Under the pieces are notes generated by a model. The model saw only the letters and a program-made list of their open reading frames with translations, did not search any database and was not told the origin of the DNA. Both the position numbers and the translations under genes were made by a program. From Clostridia bacterium (GTDB lineage: Bacteria > Bacillota > Clostridia > Oscillospirales > CAG-272), in NCBI GenBank assembly GCA_017501005.1, contig JAFVXT010000111.1:1-37085 (forward strand): a DNA stretch of 37,085 nucleotides. The letters run 5' to 3'. Each line of letters begins with the position of its first letter. Position 1 is the first letter of the stretch. Below are positions 9,202 through 16,990 of this stretch, in pieces.

Positions 9202-10656
9202 ATGAGATGCGCCGGTGTTTTATTGCCGATCTTTTCTTTGCCGTCTCGCTATGGGATCGGCACTATGGGAAGAGAGGCTTACCGTTTTCTTGATTTTCTT
9301 GGCCGTGCGGGCATGACGTATTGGCAGATTCTTCCTTTGACGCCGACAGGGTACGGAGACAGTCCCTACCAATCGGTCAGCGCGTTTGCGGGAAACCCTT
9401 ATCTGATCGATCTTGATGATGCGGCAAGCTTTTTGTCGGTTTCCTTACCCGACCTTTATCATTTGTCAAATGAAGAGGAATGTCGGATCGATTACGAAAA
9501 GCAGTCACTTGAAAAAGAGAGGGTATTGCGTACGCTTTTTTCGCGTTGTGAGGGGCTTTCGAATACGGAGGACTATCAACGCTTTATGCGTGAAGAAGCG
9601 AGCTGGCTCTTGCCGTACGGCCGCTTTATGGCATACCGAAGGAAAAACGGCATGAGACCTTGGCAGGAATGGACTGCCTGCGATTTTTCGGAAGAGGAAG
9701 AAAGGGAAGCCGACTATCAGTATTTTTTGCAGTATCTTTTCTTTCACCAATACCAAGAGCTTCGCCGTTATGCGAACGATCACGGTATCAGGATCATCGG
9801 CGATATGCCGCTATACGTTTCTCTTGATTCGGCAGACGTATGGGAACAAAGAGATCTGTTTTTGCTTGATGAATCCGGCATGCCTTACGAGGTGGCGGGT
9901 GTACCGCCCGATCTTTTCTCGGAGGACGGACAAAAATGGGGCAATCCGCTTTATGAATGGAAACGAATGGAGGAAGACGGTTTTTCCTGGTGGAAGCGAA
10001 GAATTGCGCACATGCTGAAGTTGTACGATTCTGTCCGCATTGACCATTTTATCGGCCTTGTCAATTATTATGCCATTCCTGCAAGGTCACCGACGGCACG
10101 AGAGGGAGAATGGCGAAAAGCACCGGGGGAAAAGCTTTTGGAGTGCTTGCACACCATGAGCGATTCCTTGATTGCGGAGGATCTCGGTGTTGTCAATGAA
10201 GAGGTTATACGCGTTCGCGACCGTTTTGGCTTGCCCGGTATGAAGATATTACAGTTTGCCTTTAGCGGTGACAGCCAAAATCCTTTTTTGCCCTATTGCT
10301 ATGAAAAAAACAGCATTGTATACGGCGGTACGCACGATAATGAAACGTTACTCGGCTATTTTTCGGGCGCTTCCGAGGAGGAGCTTTCCTATGCCTGCCG
10401 TTATTTGGGGATAGAAGCAAAAAATCCTGCGCTCGTGGCCAAGGCCATCGTACGCGCAGGATATGCAAGTGTTTCCGATACGGTGATCATGTCTATGCAG
10501 GATCTGATGGGACTCGATAACAGTGCGCGGATCAATACGCCATCGACAGTTTCGGGAAATTGGCAGTACCGATTGCCCTATGACTGGGAGGACAGAGTTG
10601 ATGCACGGGAACTGAAGGATCTTGCAAGGCTTTACGGAAGAGTGCGACCGCTTTAG
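9202..10656 (+). CDS. malQ: 4-alpha-glucanotransferase
   Basis: GH77 amylomaltase: it transfers glucan segments between maltooligosaccharides and releases glucose, which lets the cell use imported maltodextrins. Signatures in order are ITPTGYGDSPYQS-like (LPLTPTGYGDSPYQS), GDMPLYVSLDSADVW, the nucleophile region VRIDHFIG, the acid/base AEDLG, and GGTHDNET. The N-terminus beginning MRCAGVLLPIFSLPSRYGIG matches other MalQ proteins, so I chose ATG 9202 (preceded by AAGGGG, 9188-9193) over the in-frame GTG at 9193 that overlaps the permease stop. The predicted length is 484 residues, normal for the bacterial short form. It ends in TAG overlapping the stop of the convergent AEC transporter. Confidence 0.96.
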   Translation: MRCAGVLLPIFSLPSRYGIGTMGREAYRFLDFLGRAGMTYWQILPLTPTGYGDSPYQSVSAFAGNPYLIDLDDAASFLSVSLPDLYHLSNEEECRIDYEKQSLEKERVLRTLFSRCEGLSNTEDYQRFMREEASWLLPYGRFMAYRRKNGMRPWQEWTACDFSEEEEREADYQYFLQYLFFHQYQELRRYANDHGIRIIGDMPLYVSLDSADVWEQRDLFLLDESGMPYEVAGVPPDLFSEDGQKWGNPLYEWKRMEEDGFSWWKRRIAHMLKLYDSVRIDHFIGLVNYYAIPARSPTAREGEWRKAPGEKLLECLHTMSDSLIAEDLGVVNEEVIRVRDRFGLPGMKILQFAFSGDSQNPFLPYCYEKNSIVYGGTHDNETLLGYFSGASEEELSYACRYLGIEAKNPALVAKAIVRAGYASVSDTVIMSMQDLMGLDNSARINTPSTVSGNWQYRLPYDWEDRVDARELKDLARLYGRVRPL

Positions 10657-11606
10657 AAAAGATACAGGAGTAAGGCAATAAGCGGCATTGTCACAAGCGA
10701 AAGGATCGTGCAGAGTGAAACCAGCATGCTGGCATAGATGCCGTTCCCTTTGAATTTTTCCGCCAGCATTGAGGTTGCGGCGGCAGCGGGGGTAGATGCG
10801 GAAATCAGGACAACGCTGATCGACATGAGGTCGGTGCATATTCCTGTTTTGTAAAAGAGAAAGAGGAGTACAAAGACGGCCGCAGGGGCGAGCAATAGGC
10901 GAAGTCCGATGCAAGCAAACAAATTGAAATCAAGCGTGTGCTTGGCTTTGAAGGCATCAATCAGGCGGAATCCGATGATAAACATGGAAAGCGGTGCCAC
11001 AAGATCCTTGAGCATGACAAAGCATTCGTAGATCAAGCCGTCGGCAGGGAAGAAGCCGTAAAGATTGAAAAAGAAGATCAATAAGCCAATGTAGGTGGCA
11101 ATCGTCGTCGTATTGAAAAGTGCGTTTTTAATGGATATATACTGACGATTGCCGCTATACATAAAGAATCCGAGTGTCCACATGAATAAGTTGAAAACAA
11201 CGACGTAGACAGAGGCGTAAATCACCGCCTCTTCGCCCAAGGTATAGCGAATGAGGGGAATGCCCATATAGCCTGCATTTGAAAAGATCAGTGCAAAGCG
11301 AAGCACAGTTCTTTTAGAGGCTTCGGTGCGGCGGAAGAAAAGAAGAGAGAGAAGCGCGAACAAAAGATGGGCGAGAATTGCCAGAATCAGCACCATGCCG
11401 GCACGCTTGGCGATAGACACATCGTAAGGCCGAATGTAGGCGGTCAAAACCAACATCGGCTGTGCCACGTAGAGAATCATATTGGAAATATCACGTCCGA
11501 AATTCTCGCTGACAAGATTAGTTTTTCTCAAAATTGCGCCCGGGAGCATCATCAAAAGCAATTGCGTCACGCAGATGGCGAGATTGATGATTATTTTTAT
11601 ATCCAT
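10653..11606 (-). CDS. AEC-family transporter (auxin efflux carrier type)
   Basis: Integral membrane protein of 317 residues with about ten hydrophobic segments and the two-halved repeat expected of AEC (PIN-like / MleP) transporters. The first-half motif FSNAGYMGIPLIRYTLGEE (about 109-127) and the second-half stretch ASTPAAAATSMLAEKF (about 272-287) match the paired crossover regions of the family. Bacterial members export malate or other carboxylates, but the substrate here is unknown. The start ATG (complement of 11604-11606) has GGAG seven bases upstream and a good minus-strand promoter at 11640-11668. The stop codon overlaps the malQ stop by two bases, and I see no terminator between the two genes. 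Confidence 0.9.
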   Translation of the reverse strand: MDIKIIINLAICVTQLLLMMLPGAILRKTNLVSENFGRDISNMILYVAQPMLVLTAYIRPYDVSIAKRAGMVLILAILAHLLFALLSLLFFRRTEASKRTVLRFALIFSNAGYMGIPLIRYTLGEEAVIYASVYVVVFNLFMWTLGFFMYSGNRQYISIKNALFNTTTIATYIGLLIFFFNLYGFFPADGLIYECFVMLKDLVAPLSMFIIGFRLIDAFKAKHTLDFNLFACIGLRLLLAPAAVFVLLFLFYKTGICTDLMSISVVLISASTPAAAATSMLAEKFKGNGIYASMLVSLCTILSLVTMPLIALLLYLF

Positions 11607-11639
11607 AATGCAACTCCAAAGTTATAATTGACAATTAAT

Positions 11640-11668
11640 ATTATAATGCTTTTTTGAGCAAAAAGCAA
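11640..11668 (-). promoter_or_regulatory. SigmaA-type promoter for the AEC transporter
   Basis: Reading the minus strand, TTGCTT (complement of 11663-11668) and TATAAT (complement of 11640-11645) are 17 bases apart. The start codon lies about 33 bases downstream of the -10. Confidence 0.75.
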
Positions 11669-11671
11669 TTG

Positions 11672-11842
11672 TTTTTTCAAGATATCAAAAAATCGGCATT
11701 TTTCCTATGCAAAATTCAAAATAGCACTCTTTTTCGTGCATAAATATCTAAAAAGAATCAAAAAAAGATCGGCTTTTAAGCTCTTTTCAGTCAGATCGTG
11801 TATATTTTTTCAGGAAAAGAAAGAGAGAAATCAAAATTATTC
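11672..11842. other. AT-rich spacer between divergent promoters
   Basis: About 170 bases of A+T-rich DNA lie between the promoters of the AEC transporter and aspartate kinase. I see no gene, strong hairpin or riboswitch. An open frame reaching back to 11798 in phase with aspartate kinase is non-coding, since it contains that gene's promoter. Confidence 0.6.
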
Positions 11843-11871
11843 TTGACTTTTTTTAAAAAAACAATTATAAT
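11843..11871 (+). promoter_or_regulatory. SigmaA-type promoter for aspartate kinase
   Basis: TTGACT (11843-11848) and TATAAT (11866-11871) are separated by exactly 17 bases. The predicted leader is only about 34 bases, too short for a lysine riboswitch. The promoter also rules out translation from the upstream in-frame ATG at 11798. Confidence 0.88.
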
Positions 11872-11911
11872 ATATTGCATATTGATTATTTTTCGTGAAA
11901 GGCTTTTTAAA

Positions 11912-13228
11912 ATGGCACTTAAAGTTTTGAAATTCGGCGGCAGCTCCTTGGCCGATGCAGGTCAGTTCCGCCGTGTCGCAAATATTGTGAAGGCTGAATC
12001 GGACAGACGCTACGTTGTTCCGTCCGCACCCGGTAAGCGTTTTTCGGGCGACGATAAAGTGACCGACCTTCTGTACCGCTGCTATGACGCTTCCTCAAAC
12101 GGTGAGCCGATCGACGAGATCTTCACTCAGATAGAGGAACGCTACAACCAGATCATTCGCGATCTCGGTCTTTCGATTTCTCTTGCGAAGGAATTCGAAA
12201 AGATCCGCGCCTCCATTCTTCATTTGCCCGGCAGAGATTACGTTGCAAGCCGCGGCGAATATTTGAGCGGTATCGTTTTGGCCGCTTACCTCGGCTATGA
12301 CTTTATTGATGCTGCCAAGGTCATTTTCTTCTTCGATAACGGCCTTTTTGATGCAGAGAAGACCAATCGCGTTCTTTCCGAGACGCTTTCCAAGCACGAG
12401 CGTGCGGTCGTTCCCGGCTTCTATGGCTCTATGCCGAACGGCACGATCAAAACCTTCTCGCGCGGCGGCTCCGACGTGACGGGCTCGATCGTTGCGCGCG
12501 CGGCTAAGGCTGATATTTATGAAAACTGGACAGACGTATCGGGCTTTTTGATGGCAGATCCGCGCTGTGTTGAAAATCCCCAGGTCATTGACGTGATCAC
12601 CTACAAAGAGCTTCGCGAGCTTTCTTATATGGGTGCAACCGTCTTGCACGAGGATGCTATTTTCCCCGTTCGCTTTGCAAAGATTCCGATCAATATCAAA
12701 AATACAAACGATCCTGCCGCACCCGGCACGATGATTGTCGATACACCGCCCGCTGATGACCTTCCGCGCCCGATCACGGGTATTGCGGGAAAGATGGGCT
12801 TTTCGATCATTACGGTCGAAAAGGACATGATGAGCACAGAGCTTGGCTTTGGCAGACGTATGCTCGAGGCGCTTGAAATGCACGGCATTTCCTTTGAGCA
12901 TCTTCCTTCGGGGATCGATACGATCTCGGTTGTGGTTGCCTCCTCCGAGCTGGAAGGAAAGCGTGAACCGCTTCTTGCGGATATTCGCCGTATGGTTTCC
13001 CCCGACGTTTTGCATATTGAAGACAATATCGCGCTTCTTGCCGTTGTGGGACGCGGTATGGTCAAAACAAAGGGTACGGCCGCACGTATTTTCCGTGCGA
13101 TCAGCGAAGCCTCGATCAACATCCGTATCATCGACCAGGGCTCGAGTGAGCTGAACGTCATTCTCGGCGTTGAGGAAAAGGACTATTTGTCTGCACTGAA
13201 GGCAATTTACCGCGAATTTGTCGGTTGA
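11912..13228 (+). CDS. Aspartate kinase (aspartokinase)
   Basis: Phosphorylates aspartate to aspartyl-4-phosphate, the entry step to lysine, threonine, methionine and diaminopimelate. The 438-residue protein has the amino-acid kinase fold with LKVLKFGGSSLAD at the N-terminus and FSRGGSDVTGSIVARA near residue 188. Two C-terminal ACT domains (about 300-438) bind regulatory amino acids, as in the monofunctional class. ATG 11912 was chosen because it begins at the family's normal N-terminus and lies downstream of a clear promoter. The gene stands alone between its own promoter and terminator, without asd, dapA or hom neighbours. Which amino acid inhibits it cannot be read here. Confidence 0.95.
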   Translation: MALKVLKFGGSSLADAGQFRRVANIVKAESDRRYVVPSAPGKRFSGDDKVTDLLYRCYDASSNGEPIDEIFTQIEERYNQIIRDLGLSISLAKEFEKIRASILHLPGRDYVASRGEYLSGIVLAAYLGYDFIDAAKVIFFFDNGLFDAEKTNRVLSETLSKHERAVVPGFYGSMPNGTIKTFSRGGSDVTGSIVARAAKADIYENWTDVSGFLMADPRCVENPQVIDVITYKELRELSYMGATVLHEDAIFPVRFAKIPINIKNTNDPAAPGTMIVDTPPADDLPRPITGIAGKMGFSIITVEKDMMSTELGFGRRMLEALEMHGISFEHLPSGIDTISVVVASSELEGKREPLLADIRRMVSPDVLHIEDNIALLAVVGRGMVKTKGTAARIFRAISEASINIRIIDQGSSELNVILGVEEKDYLSALKAIYREFVG

Positions 13229-13245
13229 TCCGATTAACGATTAAT

Positions 13246-13280
13246 AAAAAATGCCGCAATTTTGAATTGCGGCATTTTTA
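13246..13280. terminator. Bidirectional terminator
   Basis: A perfect 11-bp inverted repeat (ATGCCGCAATT / AATTGCGGCAT, arms 13251-13261 and 13265-13275) is flanked by AAAAA on the left and TTTTT on the right. It can end both the aspartate kinase transcript and the convergent minus-strand gene at 13295. Confidence 0.93.
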
Positions 13281-13294
13281 TTATGTCAAGAGAA

Positions 13295-13783
13295 TTACAG
13301 AATGGAATGATAATCCTCTTCGCTTTGCTCTTGCTCTTTTGCAGATTTCTCGCACGCTTTTACGGGAAATGCGCTTGAGGCCTTTTTGGCGATACGCTTG
13401 ATTACGTAAAAGAGAATAGCCAAAATCACGTAGATCACCGTGAAAACGAAAAGAAGGCTGAATGCTTGGGAGGTGTTTTGGCGAAGCAAGAGCTTGTCCG
13501 AGAAAATAAATACGGCGGTCAAGCTGACGACAAGTGCTGAATAGTGCAAAATATAGGAAATAAATTTGGGCAGGCTTTTGATTTTGAAAAGGAAATTTGC
13601 AAAAGCGATCAAAAGCGAAACCAGAAAAATGGTGACGTAATCACGGAAGACGATCGCTGCAGAATCAAAGCCTGTTTCGGCGATAAAAACGAGCAAAAAC
13701 ACCGAAATGATCACCGTGTATAAAGAAGCGGAACGAATGGCTTCATAAAGGTTTTTGGCAATTGTCCTGATTGAGAATTTCAT
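13295..13783 (-). CDS. Small four-helix membrane protein, DUF3021-like
   Basis: A 162-residue protein with four predicted transmembrane segments (about residues 19-37, 46-66, 80-97 and 108-130) and a charged, Glu/Ser-rich C-terminal tail. The topology and length resemble DUF3021 membrane proteins, but I cannot confirm that without a profile search, and no function is known. I chose the internal start at 13781-13783 because AGAAAGGA precedes it at the right distance and the hydrophobic region begins soon after. A longer frame to 13876 would run back through the predicted promoter. It is monocistronic, with a promoter at 13828-13856 and a shared terminator. Confidence 0.75.
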   Translation of the reverse strand: MKFSIRTIAKNLYEAIRSASLYTVIISVFLLVFIAETGFDSAAIVFRDYVTIFLVSLLIAFANFLFKIKSLPKFISYILHYSALVVSLTAVFIFSDKLLLRQNTSQAFSLLFVFTVIYVILAILFYVIKRIAKKASSAFPVKACEKSAKEQEQSEEDYHSIL

Positions 13784-13827
13784 AGCGGTTCCTTTCTTTG
13801 AGAGGCGAAAATCTCTCTTTCGGTAAA

Positions 13828-13856
13828 AGCATACCATATTTTCGTCCCGAATGCAA
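13828..13856 (-). promoter_or_regulatory. Promoter for the small membrane protein
   Basis: On the minus strand, TTGCAT (complement of 13851-13856) and TATGCT (complement of 13828-13833) are 17 bases apart. They sit about 45 bases upstream of the chosen start. Confidence 0.7.
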
Positions 13857-13896
13857 TACTTTTTTGAAAAAAACATCTTTTCATCGTTTTTTCCTC

Positions 13897-13925
13897 TTGT
13901 AAAATCTATATCTTTGTAGTATAAT
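13897..13925 (+). promoter_or_regulatory. SigmaA-type promoter for the nusB operon
   Basis: TTGTAA (13897-13902) and TATAAT (13920-13925) are 17 bases apart. This is the only strong plus-strand promoter I see before the 17-gene run from nusB to the Mrp-type gene. It is back to back with the minus-strand promoter at 13828-13856. Confidence 0.82.
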
Positions 13926-13931
13926 AAATAA

Positions 13932-14022
13932 AATACCTATATTATTGCCGTTTGGCGACGGAAACGGCACTGCCGTAAAAGGCGATCAAAAAATCCAAAA
14001 TGCCGCCGCAGGGAATTTGATT
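13932..14022 (+). other. Structured leader of nusB with competing hairpins
   Basis: The roughly 90-base leader contains GCCGTTT (13947-13953) pairing with AAACGGC (13962-13968). Part of that second arm (ACGGC, 13964-13968) can instead pair with GCCGT (13972-13976). The two hairpins are mutually exclusive. I could not match it to a known riboswitch class, and no T-tract follows. Confidence 0.5.
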
Positions 14023-14430
14023 ATGACAAGACATGAAGAACGCGAACTTGCTCTTTGCCTACTTTTTGAGTGGAATTCTGACCGTGAAAGAAGCCTGACC
14101 GAGATCTACGATACGGCGAAAGAGGTTCGTGACGTTGAAGAAAGCGCTTACGTTCGTGAGATCCTCGCCGGAATCGAAGCGCACGTTGCCGAGCTTGACG
14201 CTTTGATCGACGAGCATGCAAAGGGCTGGAAGCGCAACCGCATTTCCCGCATTTCGCTTTCCACCATCTACATCGCGGCATATGAGATGTTTTATTGCGA
14301 CAAGATTCCTACGCGCGTCTCCTTGAACGAAGCCATCGAGCTGACGAAGGCCTACGATGACGAAAAGGCCTATGCCTTTGTCAACGGCGTTTTGCATGCA
14401 CTCGGCTCGAAAGCACCGCAAAAGGATTGA
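14023..14430 (+). CDS. nusB: Transcription antitermination factor NusB
   Basis: RNA-binding all-helical protein that, with NusE/S10, binds boxA and supports antitermination of rRNA operons. The N-terminal signature RHEERELALCLLFEW (starting at residue 3) and the C-terminal half with RISLSTIYIAAYEM, IPTRVSLNEAIELTKAY and KAYAFVNGVL are standard. The start at ATG 14023 gives a 135-residue protein of normal size, with AGGGA seven to ten bases upstream. The in-frame extension to 13945 would translate the structured leader and is rejected. It is the first gene of the long operon and is followed after 6-9 bases by the TsaD paralogue. Confidence 0.95.
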   Translation: MTRHEERELALCLLFEWNSDRERSLTEIYDTAKEVRDVEESAYVREILAGIEAHVAELDALIDEHAKGWKRNRISRISLSTIYIAAYEMFYCDKIPTRVSLNEAIELTKAYDDEKAYAFVNGVLHALGSKAPQKD

Positions 14431-14439
14431 AGCACCGTG

Positions 14440-15420
14440 ATGGAACCAACCTTTGAAGGTGCAAGCATCGGCTTGCCGCTCGTCATCGGCATTGACACGA
14501 GCAATTATACCACATCTCTTGCAATTTTGGATATTGAAGGCAAGCTGCTTGCCAATCTGAAAAGACCGCTTCCTGTGGCACAGGGAGAGCGTGGACTTCG
14601 GCAATCTGATGCGGTATTTTCTCACGTGAAAAACTTTCCTTCCTTGACCGAAGAGGCGCAGGAATATATCAAAGGCCGTCGGATTGCTGCGGTCGGCGTG
14701 TCAACGCGTCCGCGCCTGCAGGAAGGCTCGTATATGCCGTGCTTTCTGACAGGGCAGGCCTTTGCCTCCTCGATAGCGCTTGCCGCTATGGCGCCGCTTT
14801 ATACCTTTTCGCACCAATGCGGACACGTGATGGCCGCGCTTTATTCTGCAGACTGTCTCTCATGGACGAAGGATCCTTTTTGCGCGTTTCACGTATCGGG
14901 CGGAACCACCGAGGTTTTGCGTGTGTGTGAAGCCCCGGACTTCGGTGGCTTTAAAGCCGAGCTTGTCGGCGGAACAAAGGATTTGAATGCAGGCCAGATC
15001 ATTGACCGTATCGGTGTTTATATGGGACTTTCCTTTCCGTGCGGAATCGAAATGGAAAAGCTTGCACTTTCCTTTAAAGGCAAGATTCCGCGTAGAAAAA
15101 TGAAGGTTGAAAACGGTTATGCAAACCTTTCGGGCCTTGAAAATATCGCCTGTAAAATGTATGACGAATCAAAGGACAGTGCTTTGTGCTCTGCATTTGT
15201 GTTTTCGGTTCTTGCCGAAACATTGGAAGCGCTTTGTCTTCAGTTTTTTGAAAAATACGGAGAAATGCCCGTCGTGTTTGCGGGCGGTGTGATGTCTAAC
15301 ACGCTGATTCGCTCTAAACTTGAGAAACGTTTTCGCGCCGCTTTCGCCGCGCCCGAGCTTTCGCGCGACAATGCACTTGGCATTGCGGAGCTTGCCAGAC
15401 GAAAATGGAATCAAAAATGA
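14440..15420 (+). CDS. TsaD/Kae1-like paralogue (divergent, ASKHA fold)
   Basis: Member of the TsaD/Kae1 (formerly O-sialoglycoprotein endopeptidase) superfamily. It keeps the metal-binding HxxGH as HQCGH in TFSHQCGH (about 125-129), the nucleotide-fold motif VSGGTTEV, and the C-terminal FAGGVMSNTLIR. Canonical TsaD starts near ETSCDET and has SGGHTE; here these read DTSNYTTS and SGGTTE, so this is the second, divergent copy common in Clostridia rather than the t6A enzyme itself (family knowledge). Its role is unknown. The ATG at 14440 is preferred, though GTG 14437 is equally well placed. It lies between nusB and xseA, as often seen in this class. Confidence 0.82.
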   Translation: MEPTFEGASIGLPLVIGIDTSNYTTSLAILDIEGKLLANLKRPLPVAQGERGLRQSDAVFSHVKNFPSLTEEAQEYIKGRRIAAVGVSTRPRLQEGSYMPCFLTGQAFASSIALAAMAPLYTFSHQCGHVMAALYSADCLSWTKDPFCAFHVSGGTTEVLRVCEAPDFGGFKAELVGGTKDLNAGQIIDRIGVYMGLSFPCGIEMEKLALSFKGKIPRRKMKVENGYANLSGLENIACKMYDESKDSALCSAFVFSVLAETLEALCLQFFEKYGEMPVVFAGGVMSNTLIRSKLEKRFRAAFAAPELSRDNALGIAELARRKWNQK

Positions 15421-15449
15421 TTTGAATTGACAAAAAGGAGGTGCGTACG

Positions 15450-16721
15450 GTGTACGGTGCGCTTTCGAACGGCTGCGGCTCTTTGACTGCCGCAAGCGTT
15501 TCTGAGCTCAATGACTATATCCAACGGCTGATCTCGTGCGACGAAGGCTTGCAGACCGTTTACGTGCAGGGAGAAATCTCCAATTTTACCGATCACCGCA
15601 GCGGTCACCTCTATTTCACGCTCAAGGATGAGCAGTCCGCCATTCGCGCCGTTATGTTTCGGCGTGAGGCAGCAGGCTTGCGCTTTCGACCAAGCGATGG
15701 TATGCGCGTGACTGTCTTTGGCCGTGTTGACGTTTTCAAAGCGGCGGGGCAGTATCAGCTATACGTTTCCTTGATGCAGCCTGACGGTATTGGAAATCTC
15801 GCGCTCCTTTACGAGCAGTTGAAAGCCAAATTGACGGCGGAGGGCTTGTTCGACGCGGCGAGAAAGAAAAAGATTCCGCGCTATCCGCGAAAAATCGGTG
15901 TTGTCACATCGCCGACAGGTGCGGCTGTGCGCGATATCATGAACATTCTCGGAAGGCGGTATCCTTCGGCTGATATTTTGCTTTATCCCTCTCTTGTGCA
16001 GGGAAATGAAGCACCGTCCGACATTGCCAAAGGAATCCGTTGGTTTTCCGATCATCAAGCCGCTGACGTTTTGATTTTCGGCCGAGGCGGTGGCTCGATG
16101 GAGGATTTATTTGCCTTCAATACCGAAGAGGTTGTGCGTGCCGTGGCTGCGTGTCGCATCCCAACCATTTCCGCCGTTGGTCACGAAACCGACTGGACGC
16201 TTTCGGATTTTGCGGCCGATCTTCGCGCACCGACGCCTTCTGCGGCCGCGGAGCTGGCGGTTCCCGATCGGAAAGAATTGCAGTCAAGAATTTCTTCGCT
16301 TGGAGATTCCGCTATCAATGCCGTATACGATCTTTTGAAACGGCAAAGAAAGGAGCTTGACCGATTCGGGAGCGCGCGCACTATGCGAATGCCGCAAGTC
16401 CTTTTGGAAGAAAGGGAATTGCAGCTTGCTCGGTTGGGTGAAAAGCTGGAATCTTCGGGAAAGTTTCGTCTTGAAAAGGCGGAGCACGCCCTGCAAAAAG
16501 CAAGTGCGTCTCTTGATGCACTCAGTCCGCTTTCCACCTTGGCAAGAGGCTATGCGGTTGTATACCGTGAAGCTGACAATCAAAAAGAGATGCTTTTTCG
16601 TGCTTCCTCCGTCAAGGAGGGGGACTCGGTGACGCTTCGCTTTGCAGACGGAAGTGTGCGAGCATGTGCGGAAAAAATTGATTTAAACAAGAAAAAACAA
16701 CTTTCAAAGAAAGAGCGGTAG
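15450..16721 (+). CDS. xseA: Exodeoxyribonuclease VII large subunit
   Basis: Catalytic subunit of exonuclease VII, which degrades single-stranded DNA from both ends. An N-terminal OB-fold (about 15-105, with VYVQGEISNFTDHRSGHLYF) binds DNA. The catalytic domain shows GVVTSPTGAAVRDI, GRGGGSMEDLFAFN and GHETDWTLSDFAADLRAPTP. A long helical region (about 265-370) for small-subunit binding follows. I chose GTG 15450 because AAGGAGGTG lies just upstream at proper spacing; the in-frame GTG 15441 overlaps that ribosome site. The length is about 423 residues. xseB follows after 5 bases. Confidence 0.95.
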   Translation: MYGALSNGCGSLTAASVSELNDYIQRLISCDEGLQTVYVQGEISNFTDHRSGHLYFTLKDEQSAIRAVMFRREAAGLRFRPSDGMRVTVFGRVDVFKAAGQYQLYVSLMQPDGIGNLALLYEQLKAKLTAEGLFDAARKKKIPRYPRKIGVVTSPTGAAVRDIMNILGRRYPSADILLYPSLVQGNEAPSDIAKGIRWFSDHQAADVLIFGRGGGSMEDLFAFNTEEVVRAVAACRIPTISAVGHETDWTLSDFAADLRAPTPSAAAELAVPDRKELQSRISSLGDSAINAVYDLLKRQRKELDRFGSARTMRMPQVLLEERELQLARLGEKLESSGKFRLEKAEHALQKASASLDALSPLSTLARGYAVVYREADNQKEMLFRASSVKEGDSVTLRFADGSVRACAEKIDLNKKKQLSKKER

Positions 16722-16726
16722 ACCAA

Positions 16727-16990
16727 ATGGGAACTACGAAAAAAACAATGACCTTTGAAGAGGCAATGGCACAGCTCGAAAAATCTGTTGCCGAGCTTGA
16801 GTCGGGAGCTCTGACGCTTGATGAAGCACTGGCGACCTTCGAGCAGGGCATTGCACTTGTGAAGCAATGCAGAAAAGAGCTTGACCGCGCAGAGCAGAAA
16901 ATTGAGGTTTTGCTGAAGGACCAGAAAAACGAAGTGAACGGCGACACGGTTGCCTTTGCGCCGAAAGCAAACGAGGAGGCAACTTCGTGA
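16727..16990 (+). CDS. xseB: Exodeoxyribonuclease VII small subunit
   Basis: Small helical-hairpin subunit of exonuclease VII; several copies wrap the helical arm of XseA. The 87-residue protein has the signature FEEAMAQLEKSVAELESG, then LDEALATFEQGIALVKQC and LDRAEQKIEVL. The ribosome site before ATG 16727 is weak, which suggests coupling to the xseA stop 5 bases away. The stop TGA overlaps the GTG start of ispA (GTGA, 16987-16990). Confidence 0.95.
   Translation: MGTTKKTMTFEEAMAQLEKSVAELESGALTLDEALATFEQGIALVKQCRKELDRAEQKIEVLLKDQKNEVNGDTVAFAPKANEEATS

Noticed and set aside
11798..11911. In-frame N-terminal extension of aspartate kinase
   Set aside because: It contains the TTGACT/TATAAT promoter, has low-complexity hydrophobic content, and the family N-terminus begins at the ATG at 11912.
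11872..11911. Possible lysine riboswitch upstream of aspartate kinase
   Set aside because: The predicted leader is only about 34 bases, far too short for the lysine aptamer.
13945..14022. N-terminal extension of NusB
   Set aside because: It would translate the hairpin-forming leader; the NusB family starts near MTRHEERE and a ribosome site precedes 14023.
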